Notes: generated by a model not told the origin, from the letters alone. A DNA stretch of 64,000 bases from an uncultured Acholeplasma sp. (GCA_937868795.1 CALMNM010000154.1:20249-84248); one strand, 5' to 3'. Shown: positions 37,359-48,314, counted from the stretch's first letter. Numbers and translations are program-made.

Positions 37359-39743
37359 TTAATCCAACACGCGGTAGTTGAGTGCGGTCACCGAATGACC
37401 TTCATATTCTACGAGTTCATCGGTATAATTGATCACAATCTTAACACCATTATCATAAGTATTCACGATGACGCCTGGCATGTAAACTTCACGATCTACC
37501 CATGATGCATTAAGCACATCTTGATAAGCATCATTCATTCGAGTATAAATATCATGAATCATGTCTTGGTAAAGCACATATTCAGTAGAGTAGAAATTTG
37601 AAGAATTTGTGGATATCAATTCATAGGATGGGTCATGCGTCAACATAAAGGATGGGAACACATTATAATCGATCATACGAAGCACATCACTATCCGTATA
37701 AAATGAGAAGTTTGCATAGGATGCATAGACTTCCATCGATCCCTGTAAGACAAGTTGCAAGAAAGGTACGGTATCGGTTTGAATGAGATATTGTGAGGTA
37801 AACATGGGTGCTTGTAAGTAACGATCAATAAATGGCCATAAATAGAAGTTAGGTGTTAAGGCATTGATCTTATAGTTTTCATCAATTGCCATCAGAGCAT
37901 CGGTATAAAGCGCCATGACTTCTTGAATAGAAAGTTCGTCACGTCCGTAATCGCTATACAGTAAATTGGTGATTCCTTCATAGGTAAAACTCATTAAATT
38001 TAAGTCTCTAACCGCTTTTTCATGTGATTTAATCCACGAAGCTACCAGTTTAGGACGGGCAAAATAGGTCTCACTCACCGGTCCGACTTCACCGACAATG
38101 TGTTCTCTGATATACCAACCATTGTAGTGTTTCGCTGCATTACCTACTAAGCTCATCTGTTCTTCATAAATCGTCGAGTAATTGAGTGCGAGGGATAAAT
38201 CAATATCAATAGCATTTAGATCAGCGACGACATCTTCAAACTCATTTTTCGAACCGATAGAGCGTGTCCAATTGGGATTATCTTTATCCCCAAGGGTAAT
38301 GCCTCCTCGTTGATAACCATAGACCCCTGAATTAATATTTTCAATGCCTGTTGAATTGAGTTCAGTTAAAATTTCTTTGACCTGATCAATCGTCGTGACA
38401 ACGACATCTTGGGTACCAATCAAGGAATCCATGGCATCTGCCATGATGAAATCAAGACGAATTGGCATTGCGTCCATCTGTTCTTCCATTGGATGAATCA
38501 TATCATTTTCAATTAAAATATCACGATACTTAAGCGCCATACCAACGTAATCCGCAGGATAACCATCGGTTTGTCCATCACCCGCTAAGAACACATAATT
38601 CATGGTGATGTCATAAGCCATCATATCTGGGAAAAGAGTGTTATATCCTGCACCAGCTTGGTTGTAAATCTGCTGGTAGACATTGTTGCGGTTAAACCGC
38701 GCATAGACGTAATTATAAGGAGTTAAGTTATTATGAGGGCTAGAAATAATTTCCATAAACTCAGCCCCATCGGTTGCATGTGCAAAGAAGGCGGCTTGAC
38801 GATTTCCGTGAGCAACGCCATATAGAGGCAGCGAAGGTGTCTTTAGTGGGACATACCCAAATTGCCAACGGTAATGATAGGTGTCGGTACTCATATCGGC
38901 TCCATAAACATCTCCACGATAGGTGGAAAGTGACGTGGTGTAGTCATCAAGTCTGAGCAATGCCCCACTTCCATCGGGGACAAAAATATAACCAGGAATA
39001 CGTTCTTTAGGCACATTTTCAGTCGCCCGTGGATAATCCATCTCGTCCATATCAAAGATCAACTGTTGACCACCAGATGCTCCCATAAATGGTGTAAATA
39101 TAAAGGCAGCAATCTCAGCGGTGTCTTCACCGGTGATTTCATCATTTAGAATTTGATAGCGCATACCATCTTCATTCAAATAGATATGGACTTTAACCAT
39201 GACATCGATGACATCGAAGGTCACATCTAAACGGTAATGCGTAGGATCATTATTGACCATCACTAGTGTCGAACGAACTGCTTCTTCTGATGCAGATGAA
39301 ATACGTTTGATCTGCATCGCACTATCATAATACTCCATGGTTAATAATGAATTTCCAATCCCTTCGAAGAGCGTGTTCATCCGGTCCTCTAAAGGAAGAC
39401 ATGTTTCGAGAATCTCTTCTTCTGTTGGGGGGACTTCGCGTTCTAATAGAAGATCACAATTATCTTTAATTTCATTATCAAAAGGAATGTCTAGACCCGT
39501 TTTCCAAGTGTAACCATTTCGTTTATCGTAGATAGCAAAAACATCTCTTGAATCTCTAAAATAATACTTGTAGGTGTCATTTTCATAAAGAAACTGCATA
39601 TCTGTCGGTTCACTGATCACATAGGTGACTTCATCGGGTGGAAGTTTGGTGTCTTTCGGTGATTCGAGATAAGTCGCACGTACTGTCAAACTTGTCATGA
39701 CTAAAATCAAAAGGATGACTATCAGTTTTTTATTGAAGTACAT
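37359..39743 (-). CDS. DUF5696 protein, secreted or membrane-anchored
   Basis: 794 residues. N-terminal hydrophobic segment (about 5-24) without a lipobox cysteine: signal peptide or anchor, so the protein is outside the membrane. Residues about 40-400 look beta-rich (galactose-mutarotase-like sandwich; SGALLRLDDY, YGVAHGNRQAAFFAH); about 420-680 look like an alpha/beta barrel (IRLDFIMADA, NSGVYGYQRGGITLGDK), the general build of a glycoside hydrolase, though I cannot name catalytic residues. DUF5696 genes are known mainly from Firmicute sugar ABC loci next to Yip1-type genes, as here. Overlaps the Yip1 gene by 14 bases. Role in binding or cleaving glucan is inference. Confidence 0.75.
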   Translation of the reverse strand: MYFNKKLIVILLILVMTSLTVRATYLESPKDTKLPPDEVTYVISEPTDMQFLYENDTYKYYFRDSRDVFAIYDKRNGYTWKTGLDIPFDNEIKDNCDLLLEREVPPTEEEILETCLPLEDRMNTLFEGIGNSLLTMEYYDSAMQIKRISSASEEAVRSTLVMVNNDPTHYRLDVTFDVIDVMVKVHIYLNEDGMRYQILNDEITGEDTAEIAAFIFTPFMGASGGQQLIFDMDEMDYPRATENVPKERIPGYIFVPDGSGALLRLDDYTTSLSTYRGDVYGADMSTDTYHYRWQFGYVPLKTPSLPLYGVAHGNRQAAFFAHATDGAEFMEIISSPHNNLTPYNYVYARFNRNNVYQQIYNQAGAGYNTLFPDMMAYDITMNYVFLAGDGQTDGYPADYVGMALKYRDILIENDMIHPMEEQMDAMPIRLDFIMADAMDSLIGTQDVVVTTIDQVKEILTELNSTGIENINSGVYGYQRGGITLGDKDNPNWTRSIGSKNEFEDVVADLNAIDIDLSLALNYSTIYEEQMSLVGNAAKHYNGWYIREHIVGEVGPVSETYFARPKLVASWIKSHEKAVRDLNLMSFTYEGITNLLYSDYGRDELSIQEVMALYTDALMAIDENYKINALTPNFYLWPFIDRYLQAPMFTSQYLIQTDTVPFLQLVLQGSMEVYASYANFSFYTDSDVLRMIDYNVFPSFMLTHDPSYELISTNSSNFYSTEYVLYQDMIHDIYTRMNDAYQDVLNASWVDREVYMPGVIVNTYDNGVKIVINYTDELVEYEGHSVTALNYRVLD

Positions 39744-41775
39744 TACGAATCACCTCCTTAATAATCGCTTCTAGGAACATATAGAGTTGTTCCCACATCA
39801 TGATAATAATGATGAGGACAACCGCGAACACCACAGAGAACAAAATCGTCATCAGGATGCTCTTAAACGTTTGCCTTGCACTATAATCATGAATTTCTGT
39901 CATACCTAAGAATAGATTAATGAAACTCCATCCTAAACCCACGAGCATGAGCATATTCAAGAAGAATACTTCGTTGTACGTGAGGACATACGATAAGATA
40001 GTTGTCGATAGTAATGCGATCATCAACGGTCCCATCGAATATATGAACATAATGAAGATCTGCTTAAAGCCACCGATACCATCATGAATGGAGGTATCTA
40101 AATAGTTGCTGATGATGAGCACCATCGATATCGAGAAGAAACCGATGACGATAGCGGATAAATCCATATCTTCTGCAGCAACAAACTGATAGATAAATCC
40201 TTTGTTGACACTGTAGTTGAGATACAACAAGAATAAGACAAAATAAAGGATGATTGCGGTTGTTATGGTTGCCCGATGTTCTTTTTTGATCTCATAGAAA
40301 CTATCCAAAGGATGTCTCATTACTCTAAAGATATACATAAGATCTCGTACGATTTTTATGTCGAAGAATTTTCGAACCGGTGCGGTCCACAATGTGATCT
40401 TTCCTGTTTTGCGATCGACAATCACGAGTGTTTTTTGAAGCACCAAGAAGACAACTAAAATGATAATCAATGCACCCAGTGCTTGTTGAATATCGACGTT
40501 ACGCACTTCCCAATAAGCTTCTGAATAACCCGTTCGATTACCTGCGAGCTCGAAATGATACATCGCATCTTCATATCTTTCTTGTTGGAGATACGTTTTG
40601 GCAATCGAGTCATGAGCAATCACAGACATTTGGTTTAGTTGTAGTACTTCTTCCCAAACGACAATGGATTGACTGTATTGACGTGTTGAGTATAGGAAGA
40701 GTGCTTCATATATCTTATTTGCATAATCGGTGGGTTGAAATGACTGAAGGAAGTTTTTAGAGTCATCTAATGCCCAAATATTTCCTTTTGTATCCACTGC
40801 AATCGACGCTAGGCGAGAGAATAGTCCTGAAATATCAGAATTCATTTCACCTGTTAATAAGTTGGATGCACCAAAGTTATAGATGAAATCACCATCAGAA
40901 GTATAGACGAAGATCGTCCCATTTTGCATCGCAGCATAGACAATCCCTTCTTCATCGACATAGATATCACGGGCATCTTCATAAGAAATAGTTCTGCTTT
41001 CCGCGAAAATATTACCACCTTGCGTATTATGCTTCTTGATGGCATTTCTAAAGGTCCCCATGGTCGTTGTATAAATCATGGAGTTTTGATCGATAAAGAT
41101 ATTGGAGAATGTTTGTGGATCTCTTGCAGCGAAATCTTCAAACTGTTCTTCAGAGAAAATGAGTTTGTAGATTTGTTGTGTAAAGGATAATTGAACTTTA
41201 TTGGATGTGAAATATCCTAAGAATTCGCCCGTATTCGAAAGTTGAATGATTCCATCTTTGACCCCTTCACCATAAATATAGAGGTTTCCACGATTATCGA
41301 CGACAACTTTGCTGGGATTATAGGTGGTATCTCCAAAAGATGGCGTTGTTGGGCGATCAAACTGACGAATAAATGTACCATCAAGTTCGAACCAAAAGAC
41401 CGTTTCTGCAGTGGTGTCTGCGACATATATCCCACGATCACTAACAAATACACCTTTAGGTTTATTAAAATCAGGATGTGATAAGACAAAATCTATCGTG
41501 CTTGTCACAGTATTGAATACGACCACACGCTTATTGTCAGTATCGGCGATATAAAGCATATCATCGCCGTAAAAAATCATGTCTTGGGGACCCTTTAACC
41601 CTAAATTGACATAGGTCTTATCGGGTAAATAGGCATCTTGGGTTCTCACATAACGCCCTTTAGCATTCAGTGTCATCGTATAAGATGTGGCTGATGAGGC
41701 TTCGGTAGTCAAACTAAACCCAAAGACTAAAACGAAGGATAAAACGAGGATGGTTAACCATTTGATTGTTCTCAT
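39730..41775 (-). CDS. NHL-repeat/TPR/Yip1 membrane protein
   Basis: 681 residues with an unusual build. Signal peptide (about 1-27); a six-bladed NHL-type beta propeller outside the membrane (about 45-345; repeats such as GPQDMIFYGDDMLYIADTDN and KPKGVFVSDRGIYVADTT); a TPR-like helical pair (about 350-420); a transmembrane helix (about 432-450); a short cytoplasmic stretch; then a Yip1-type domain with five helices (about 500-675). Start at ATG 41775, preceded by GGAGGG; an upstream in-frame start would overlap the permease. Flanked by permeases and DUF5696, it may be a membrane assembly or sensing part of the uptake system. No function is known. Confidence 0.78.
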   Translation of the reverse strand: MRTIKWLTILVLSFVLVFGFSLTTEASSATSYTMTLNAKGRYVRTQDAYLPDKTYVNLGLKGPQDMIFYGDDMLYIADTDNKRVVVFNTVTSTIDFVLSHPDFNKPKGVFVSDRGIYVADTTAETVFWFELDGTFIRQFDRPTTPSFGDTTYNPSKVVVDNRGNLYIYGEGVKDGIIQLSNTGEFLGYFTSNKVQLSFTQQIYKLIFSEEQFEDFAARDPQTFSNIFIDQNSMIYTTTMGTFRNAIKKHNTQGGNIFAESRTISYEDARDIYVDEEGIVYAAMQNGTIFVYTSDGDFIYNFGASNLLTGEMNSDISGLFSRLASIAVDTKGNIWALDDSKNFLQSFQPTDYANKIYEALFLYSTRQYSQSIVVWEEVLQLNQMSVIAHDSIAKTYLQQERYEDAMYHFELAGNRTGYSEAYWEVRNVDIQQALGALIIILVVFLVLQKTLVIVDRKTGKITLWTAPVRKFFDIKIVRDLMYIFRVMRHPLDSFYEIKKEHRATITTAIILYFVLFLLYLNYSVNKGFIYQFVAAEDMDLSAIVIGFFSISMVLIISNYLDTSIHDGIGGFKQIFIMFIYSMGPLMIALLSTTILSYVLTYNEVFFLNMLMLVGLGWSFINLFLGMTEIHDYSARQTFKSILMTILFSVVFAVVLIIIIMMWEQLYMFLEAIIKEVIRNVLQ

Positions 41776-41785
41776 GGGACCCTCC

Positions 41786-42661
41786 TTACTTAATACCGGC
41801 ATGGGCCATCGTGTTCATGACACGTGACTGCATGACGATAAAGATGATTAAATTGGGTAAAAACATGATGAGACCGGCAGCAGCCGCCATACCGACACCA
41901 GCTAAGGTACTACCCGTATTGGCAAGTGCAAGTGTATTTAGGTAGAAGGCAAACGACTTCATGGTTTCATCTTGAATGTAAAGTGATGATGCTTCAACTG
42001 CACCCCAGGTCGCCTGGAACGTCAAAATGGCAACTGTGGCAATCGCGTTTATGGTGAGCGGGATAATAATTTTGAACACAATGTACATATCGGAAGCACC
42101 ATCCACACGCGCAGCTTCAATAATGGGATCCGGGATCTGATCAATAAACTGCTTCATTAAGAATACGGAGACCGGAACCGCTAAATACGGTAAGATATGC
42201 ACTAAGGGATTATTATTAAGTCCGATATTCACGATGATAAAGTAGGTCGGAATAATCACCGCAGTTCTGACGAACATTAATGCAATCTGGTTAATACCAA
42301 ACAATGTTTTCTTCGCTCTGAAGTTCTTCTTTGATAAAACATACCCTGTCGTGACGCTTATCCAAATCGTGAGGAATACCAACACCGTTGTAATGATTAA
42401 GGTGTTAAAGAAGTAACGGGAAAGAGGAACACCAGTAGACGTCGCTGTTCTAAAGAGTTCAACAAAGTTATCAAATGTCGGCTTTTGCACGAAAAAACGG
42501 GGTGGGAATAAGAAAAGTTCATCAAGCGGTTTAAATGCTTGGTTCACGATATAAACCACAGGGAGTAGCATGAAAAGCCCAAGTGGAATCAGAAAGGCAT
42601 AGAAGCCAATTTGTGATTTACTGAAATTGGTTGGATTAATCTTCGTTCCTTGAAAACTCAT
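41786..42661 (-). CDS. Sugar ABC transporter permease, MalG type (first pair)
   Basis: 291-residue CUT1 permease with six helices. EAA loop IEAARVDGASDMYIVFKIII (about 188-207) and the terminal VMNTMAHAGIK are typical of MalG-type subunits. 11 bases after its MalF-type partner and 10 bases before the Yip1 gene. Together with the large solute-binding protein and the MalF-type gene it forms the first complete importer unit lacking only an ATPase. Confidence 0.93.
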   Translation of the reverse strand: MSFQGTKINPTNFSKSQIGFYAFLIPLGLFMLLPVVYIVNQAFKPLDELFLFPPRFFVQKPTFDNFVELFRTATSTGVPLSRYFFNTLIITTVLVFLTIWISVTTGYVLSKKNFRAKKTLFGINQIALMFVRTAVIIPTYFIIVNIGLNNNPLVHILPYLAVPVSVFLMKQFIDQIPDPIIEAARVDGASDMYIVFKIIIPLTINAIATVAILTFQATWGAVEASSLYIQDETMKSFAFYLNTLALANTGSTLAGVGMAAAAGLIMFLPNLIIFIVMQSRVMNTMAHAGIK

Positions 42662-42672
42662 GTCCTCACCTC

Positions 42673-43614
42673 CTAGTCCTTATCCATGAAGAGCTTATAG
42701 GCAACTTTTGAGAACAAATAAATGATGATTAAAAGGACGACCGATAAAGCGGCAGCATAGCCCATCTCATAGCGGATAAATCCGTAATCATCAATATGGT
42801 TTGTAATCAGTTGCGCAGCATACTGTGGTGTCGGGTTAGACCCTGACAAGGCAACCCCAATATAACCATTCGTGAAAGTAGCAACAATCGCCATAACAGC
42901 TCCAAAAAGCATTTGAGGCTTCATCATGGGAATGGTGACATACATGACTTCTTGGAATTTATTACGGATGCCTTCGATATATGCAGCTTCATAAAGTTCT
43001 TCATTACCATTTAAAATACCAGCTAACATCGCCAAAAAGCCGACACCCATACTGCTCCAAAGGGCAACGATAATGACGATATTCATCAAATAATCCGGTG
43101 AGACTAAAAATTGTATTGGACGATCAATCCAGCCATTATCAAGCAAGAATGCGTTGATATAACCAGATTCATCACCACTAAAAATCGTCCGCCATACCAC
43201 CGACATAAAGACACCACCAACCATCGATGGTGTATAAATGGCGAGTGCTAAGATCGTCCGAGGTACTTTTTGAATTTGCGCTAGCATCCAGGCAAGCAGG
43301 AAGGCGAGGAGATACCCTCCTGGTCCAACGATCAGCGCAAATTTCAGCGTGTTTGGTAATACATATTTCAAAAATACGGGGTCTTGTGTAAAGATATTGA
43401 TGAAATTAAAGAGCCCGCGATATTCTGGAAATTGAATGACATTGAAACTAGTGAGTGAAAGATAAAAGGCAATCGCAACGGGAAGCGCAATAAAGATGGA
43501 GAACAATGTCGCATAAGGCAATAACATTAACGCGACAGTAAGTCCATCTTTGAACTTCGCTTGATTTCGATTCTTCTTCTTTAATGTCGTCGCATTCATC
43601 ATGGTATTATCCAT
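42673..43614 (-). CDS. Sugar ABC transporter permease, MalF type (first pair)
   Basis: 313-residue CUT1 permease with six helices; EAA loop [20 protein letters not shown] (about 213-232) has Glu-Gly in place of the usual Asp-Gly. ATG at 43614 follows GAGGAGG and overlaps the end of the large solute-binding protein gene by 8 bases, so the two are coupled and likely work together. Confidence 0.92.
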   Translation of the reverse strand: MDNTMMNATTLKKKNRNQAKFKDGLTVALMLLPYATLFSIFIALPVAIAFYLSLTSFNVIQFPEYRGLFNFINIFTQDPVFLKYVLPNTLKFALIVGPGGYLLAFLLAWMLAQIQKVPRTILALAIYTPSMVGGVFMSVVWRTIFSGDESGYINAFLLDNGWIDRPIQFLVSPDYLMNIVIIVALWSSMGVGFLAMLAGILNGNEELYEAAYIEGIRNKFQEVMYVTIPMMKPQMLFGAVMAIVATFTNGYIGVALSGSNPTPQYAAQLITNHIDDYGFIRYEMGYAAALSVVLLIIIYLFSKVAYKLFMDKD

Positions 43615-46570
43615 TGTTAGCCTCCTCAATCTTCATTCGTACCCAATCGATATCACGAATGGTATAGGGGACAATGACTTCGCCATCTTGAGTCAAGAAA
43701 CCAAATTCAATCATTTTCTTTCTGATTTCTCGGTCGATGACAATGGTGTAGCGGTCAACAGCGATTCCCGTAGGTGTACCATCATAAACCGCAGTGTTCC
43801 ACACATCAGACAATGAACGTTCAAGCATATATTGGCCTGGTGTTCTTGGGACGTCTACAAGCCATTGAACTTGATCTAAGATAATTGTTTTGTCTTTTTC
43901 TGGGAATGGTGAGTTTCTAAATGCATCGATATTCCCTGACAACCATGCATAGGTAGGACCATATGTGGATTGTAAGTTGAAGGCAAACTGACTTTGGGTA
44001 TCAACGGACATCCACCACTTCAAGAATGACCAAGAATCATCAGGTTGCGTCGTGGATGACAAGATTAGTCCAGCCGTACCATTCGCGATATAATGTCTAT
44101 TTTCTTCACCGTTGACGGTCACACTTGGATATGGTGCAATTTCCCATAAACCAGAAAGTTCAGGTGCTGCATTCTTAATAAGTAAATACGTTCCGAAATC
44201 AGAGATCCCAATGGGAAGTGTTGCATAGCGGAAGCTGTTATAGAATGAGGGAACCTGTTCGGGAAGGGAGTAGTTGGTAAATAATTGGTTGAGGAATGTT
44301 AACCCAGCGATCGATTCTGTACTATTAATCGAAGATTTAACCCCAGTTTCTGAGTAGAGTTTTCCTCCATATTGATAGATAAATCCTGAGGTTTGATAAA
44401 ACCATTTAATGGAAACACCACCAGCAATAGGATGGTAGAAATTCATACCATATTGTTGGAGTTCTGGCAAGATTTGAATGACTTCATCCCAAGTATCTGG
44501 AACCATGAAGTTTAAGGCATCAAAGATATCCTTTCGATAAATGATGACATTGAAATCCAAAGTTTCAGGAAGCGCATACGATTTGTCATTTAAGATGTAA
44601 GGGACAAAAGCACCTGGCGCGAAATGACCAGCAAATTCCCAATAATCAGGGAAGGAAGATAGATCATAAGCGGCACCACGAATGGCTAAGTCATAAGGCA
44701 TATAGGAAGCTAATCCTAAGGCGACATCGGGTTGCTGATCAGCAGCGGAAGCCATGACGAGTTTATTCGGATCAGGCATGACGGAAATCTTTACCTTAAC
44801 CCCTGTGTCAGGTGTAAAAGTTTGATCGGCCATCTTTTGCATCATATCGACATAGGTGATAGGACGGTTGACCCAAACATCCACGACATCTGCTTCTTCA
44901 GTTAGCGAGTACTTGTCTGAGGTAAATGAAGCGAAAAATGCTTGGATACCTGACCATGACTTGACAAAGAAGTTGGCATTCGCACGTGGTAATTTTTCGT
45001 TGTTATACACGAAGATCATGTTTAAGAACATCGGCTGTTCTCTAACCATTGTTAAGGAATCTCCGAGATACTGAGCAATCGAGCCTGTACCACCGGAAAG
45101 ATCTTCAAGATAAAGAGGTACTTTATCGGGATTTTCTTGAATCAATGTCAACTTATACAGTGCTTTTTGAATGTAAGAAATGGTGGTTGATTCTGCTCCA
45201 TTAGGTGCATAAGGTGCAAATTCTGCAATTGCAGACTTAAGAAGGATTTCATAAGCATCCAGATAATCAGGAGTTTCAGGGATATATTGTGTAAACTTCC
45301 AGGTACGATCCCGGTCAACTTCTTTACCGGCAATCTTTCTGATATCAAGTGAGAATTTATTGATGTGGTCAATGACCATTTGTAAATAACGCAATCCCTG
45401 TTCGAGAGGTTCGCTTTCGACACGCATGGTTATCGTGTGTGTTCCTTCGGTAAAATAAAACAGATAAGGATCTTCATTTCCCAATACCTCGATGGCCCAT
45501 TCTTGACCACCTGTATGATTGAATTCATAGGCTTCGAGTTCTTCAAATGGAATGGATCCATCAATGCTGATCGAACGGAAAACGGAATAATCATGTTTCA
45601 TGTTTTGATAATGGAAGGCAAGTTGATAATTACCTTCTTGTTCGACATCAAAGGTATAGGTAATCGATTGTCCAGGTAAATCCCAAGACGTTCCATCGAT
45701 GACGTTTAATTTTTTATAAACAGCGTCAAAAGGATCCATCGCTGGGTCATTAAGCGACATGAGATGGGTAAATGATGAATTCTTTTCTGTATAGTCTGTA
45801 GCATTGACTTCAATCATCGCCTCAATATCCGTTTGAGGTTTACCTTGACGATAGCCGTCATAATCAGGGCGGGACTCAGGTGCAAGTAGCACAAGATCTC
45901 CAAGTTCAATCAACGTTGATGATGTATTCGTAATTTCAATCGTATTTAAACCTTCATTCAAGACAAAGAATAATGGATCTACCGAGACATAGGTGTTGTT
46001 ATATAGAGGGATGAGTTGCCAATCATCGTTAGTCAATTGATTGGGTAAGACTTGATCCCCATAACGATCGACTTGAAAGTCTTTACTTACATCCATCCAG
46101 GTCATCGGAATATCAATCGTCTTTTGATCATCATACAACGTAACCCCATTGATGGTTACAGATAGTGTCAAATTGTTTAACGATTGATTATCCATGAGTG
46201 TTTCCAAAGCAAAATGGACGAGTGTTTCATCGTCTACAGTGACGGTATATGTCGCTTGATCTCCTAGAGAAAGCGTCTTTGATAAACTCAAGATATCATC
46301 ATTATAGAGCGCTTCAGGATCATTCATTGGGACTGTTTGATCATCTGCCAATTTTTGAATAAATGCTGGTAAATCATTCAGATAATCAACATAGGTATAC
46401 CGTGGAGTCTCAAGTGTCGACGCTAATGCTTCATACGCTTGACTGAGTTCAAGACCTGTTATTTCATTTTGTGGAACATAGTTATCATAATCATTACTAA
46501 AAAAGATGATCGCGACGATGACGACGGATAACGACAAAACCGCGACGATAATGTTCTTTAAACTGCTCAA
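43607..46570 (-). CDS. Large membrane-anchored sugar-binding protein with CBM-like modules
   Basis: 987 residues from a TTG start at 46570 (AAGGGTGAT upstream; no ATG is available). An uncleaved N-terminal helix (about 5-25) anchors it, with no lipobox. Residues about 30-270 are beta-rich and unassigned; about 300-415 look like a CBM35/CBM6-type carbohydrate-binding sandwich ([20 protein letters not shown]); a helical linker follows; about 560-985 form a CUT1-type extracellular solute-binding domain ([41 protein letters not shown]). Typical binding proteins have 420-550 residues, so this is about twice normal length. Probably catches long beta-glucan chains for the coupled permeases (inference). 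Confidence 0.82.
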   Translation of the reverse strand: MSSLKNIIVAVLSLSVVIVAIIFFSNDYDNYVPQNEITGLELSQAYEALASTLETPRYTYVDYLNDLPAFIQKLADDQTVPMNDPEALYNDDILSLSKTLSLGDQATYTVTVDDETLVHFALETLMDNQSLNNLTLSVTINGVTLYDDQKTIDIPMTWMDVSKDFQVDRYGDQVLPNQLTNDDWQLIPLYNNTYVSVDPLFFVLNEGLNTIEITNTSSTLIELGDLVLLAPESRPDYDGYRQGKPQTDIEAMIEVNATDYTEKNSSFTHLMSLNDPAMDPFDAVYKKLNVIDGTSWDLPGQSITYTFDVEQEGNYQLAFHYQNMKHDYSVFRSISIDGSIPFEELEAYEFNHTGGQEWAIEVLGNEDPYLFYFTEGTHTITMRVESEPLEQGLRYLQMVIDHINKFSLDIRKIAGKEVDRDRTWKFTQYIPETPDYLDAYEILLKSAIAEFAPYAPNGAESTTISYIQKALYKLTLIQENPDKVPLYLEDLSGGTGSIAQYLGDSLTMVREQPMFLNMIFVYNNEKLPRANANFFVKSWSGIQAFFASFTSDKYSLTEEADVVDVWVNRPITYVDMMQKMADQTFTPDTGVKVKISVMPDPNKLVMASAADQQPDVALGLASYMPYDLAIRGAAYDLSSFPDYWEFAGHFAPGAFVPYILNDKSYALPETLDFNVIIYRKDIFDALNFMVPDTWDEVIQILPELQQYGMNFYHPIAGGVSIKWFYQTSGFIYQYGGKLYSETGVKSSINSTESIAGLTFLNQLFTNYSLPEQVPSFYNSFRYATLPIGISDFGTYLLIKNAAPELSGLWEIAPYPSVTVNGEENRHYIANGTAGLILSSTTQPDDSWSFLKWWMSVDTQSQFAFNLQSTYGPTYAWLSGNIDAFRNSPFPEKDKTIILDQVQWLVDVPRTPGQYMLERSLSDVWNTAVYDGTPTGIAVDRYTIVIDREIRKKMIEFGFLTQDGEVIVPYTIRDIDWVRMKIEEANNG

Positions 46571-46600
46571 AATATCACCCTTCTTTGTGTTGAATAAAAG

Positions 46601-46634
46601 TGAAGGCACCAAACACAGTTGTTGGGTGCCTTCA
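46601..46634 (-). other. Intercistronic stem-loop after first binding-protein gene
   Basis: 10-bp perfect stem TGAAGGCACC / GGTGCCTTCA with a 14-base loop in the gap between the two solute-binding protein genes. On the minus strand it is followed by CTTTTATTC, a poor T run, so it should be a leaky terminator or 3'-end stabiliser giving more binding protein than permease. Confidence 0.7.
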
Positions 46635-46666
46635 TTTAATTGACTACAAATTGTTACTTGGAAGTC

Positions 46667-48295
46667 TTATTCGAAATCAGCGTCTGTTAAGCCGTAGAAT
46701 TCTTTTAATCCTTCACGAAGTGCTGCTTCAGATAATAAGAAGCGTTCGTTCATCGCGGTGTTCCAGTCACCGAGTTTAGATAAGACTAAATCTGTCCAAC
46801 CAGCATCCGAACGGAGTGGTGAAGTTGCTTCTGGGTTACCAGTAATGACTGCTGGGTTCCAAATGTTCTGCCATTCATTTAAGATGGGGCGAACGGTACC
46901 GTTGTCATCATAGGTCCATGGATATGCCTTATCAGAGACATCCCAAATTTCTCCAGCTTCCCAAAGTCTTAAGATTTCATGGAAACCTGGCATAACTGCT
47001 GGGTCTTCAAAACGAGCATGGATTGGTGTTGAATACCAAATGTCCATTTGTTCGTCAAATGCATCACCAGTAACGAGTGGGAATGAGTCATTCATTGCAG
47101 ATTTGAGTGCTTCGCCATCAAGGAATTCTTGAGCAGCTCTTGCTTCCCAAGCACGTGTATCACCAACCCAGAAAGATGCGAATGTGTACGCAATCTTCGC
47201 TTGGAGTTGTTCGTCTTCGGTATATTCTGGGTTACCATCTAACATAGCAAAGTTATATACTGCAAGTGGGTCAAGAACGACACCTACGGTGTTACCTTGG
47301 TATGCTGTAGAAGGTCTTGGATAAATATCCCAGTCATTGGATTGTGCTGCACCCCAGTGCCCTTCGGTTGGGTTTGCTGCATCGCCCATCATCCATGGGT
47401 CGCCATCTAAGGTAAGGATCTTGTTGTCAATGAAGAACTTGAATCCCCACCACCAGCTTGCGTCCATCACTTCATTTGGAACTAAGCCTTGTGCTTGAAG
47501 ACCCCAAATGGATGAATCTGCCCATTCAGAAATATAGGGAATCAATGCTCTAACTTCATTGGAGTTTAGGTTGATGTGGTCGCCTGAACCGTCATATGAA
47601 GAAAGTTGCGCTGCAAGTGTAGTTGTTCCTGTGAAAATGAAGCTAAATGGTGTGTCCATTGCGCCCCAGAAATTGGTCATATCTGCAGAATTAACGAAAT
47701 CTGTATATTCTTCGATTGTCCAATCAGGATCGGGTACGTCGATATTATTTTGTTCAGCAAGTTCTTTGTTAACAAAGACACCCCAAGGTTGTAAGAACTG
47801 AGGAAGACCTGCTTGAATACCAAAATAATTCATCATCTGCATAACGCCTGGGTTAAATGACTGATAAAGTGGGTCATTTGAGAATTGTGAAAGGTCAGCA
47901 ACTAAACCTTTGGTCACGTCATCAACTAAGTTTGTTGATGCCCAGATGTCTGGATAATGACCGTAGTTGGTCTTGAAGTTTTCACGTTCTTGGTCCCAGC
48001 TTACGCCACCATCATTTGGACCAGCTGCTTTAGCATAGACGTTAATTTTAACATTTGGATAAATTTCATTGAACGCCTTAGCTACTGCGTAAATGGTCGC
48101 TTGATTTTGACCTGCTAAATCTTCAGGTGCAAGAGTCTTGTTACCGATATCTTCGATGTATGATCCGTCGCCGGACCAAAGCATGACAGTGACGTCACCT
48201 TCGATACCTGTATCAAGCGCTTCGTACTTGTCCTGACATCCCGCAATAGTCAATGTGACTGCTAATGCGAGTAAAAGCACTAAATACTTTTTCAT
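46667..48295 (-). CDS. Sugar ABC transporter solute-binding lipoprotein
   Basis: 542 residues. Lipoprotein signal peptide with lipobox IAGC (C20), then a CUT1-type solute-binding fold. Aromatic residues are abundant along the likely ligand cleft (ASWWWGFKFF, GDPWMMGDAANPTEGHWG), suiting a long oligosaccharide. First gene of the transport operon, with AGGAGG upstream of ATG and an operator-overlapped promoter. It has no adjacent own permease pair; it may serve the second pair (35239-37348) or both (inference). Confidence 0.92.
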   Translation of the reverse strand: MKKYLVLLLALAVTLTIAGCQDKYEALDTGIEGDVTVMLWSGDGSYIEDIGNKTLAPEDLAGQNQATIYAVAKAFNEIYPNVKINVYAKAAGPNDGGVSWDQERENFKTNYGHYPDIWASTNLVDDVTKGLVADLSQFSNDPLYQSFNPGVMQMMNYFGIQAGLPQFLQPWGVFVNKELAEQNNIDVPDPDWTIEEYTDFVNSADMTNFWGAMDTPFSFIFTGTTTLAAQLSSYDGSGDHINLNSNEVRALIPYISEWADSSIWGLQAQGLVPNEVMDASWWWGFKFFIDNKILTLDGDPWMMGDAANPTEGHWGAAQSNDWDIYPRPSTAYQGNTVGVVLDPLAVYNFAMLDGNPEYTEDEQLQAKIAYTFASFWVGDTRAWEARAAQEFLDGEALKSAMNDSFPLVTGDAFDEQMDIWYSTPIHARFEDPAVMPGFHEILRLWEAGEIWDVSDKAYPWTYDDNGTVRPILNEWQNIWNPAVITGNPEATSPLRSDAGWTDLVLSKLGDWNTAMNERFLLSEAALREGLKEFYGLTDADFE

Positions 48296-48314
48296 TTTTT
48301 CCTCCTATGTGTAT

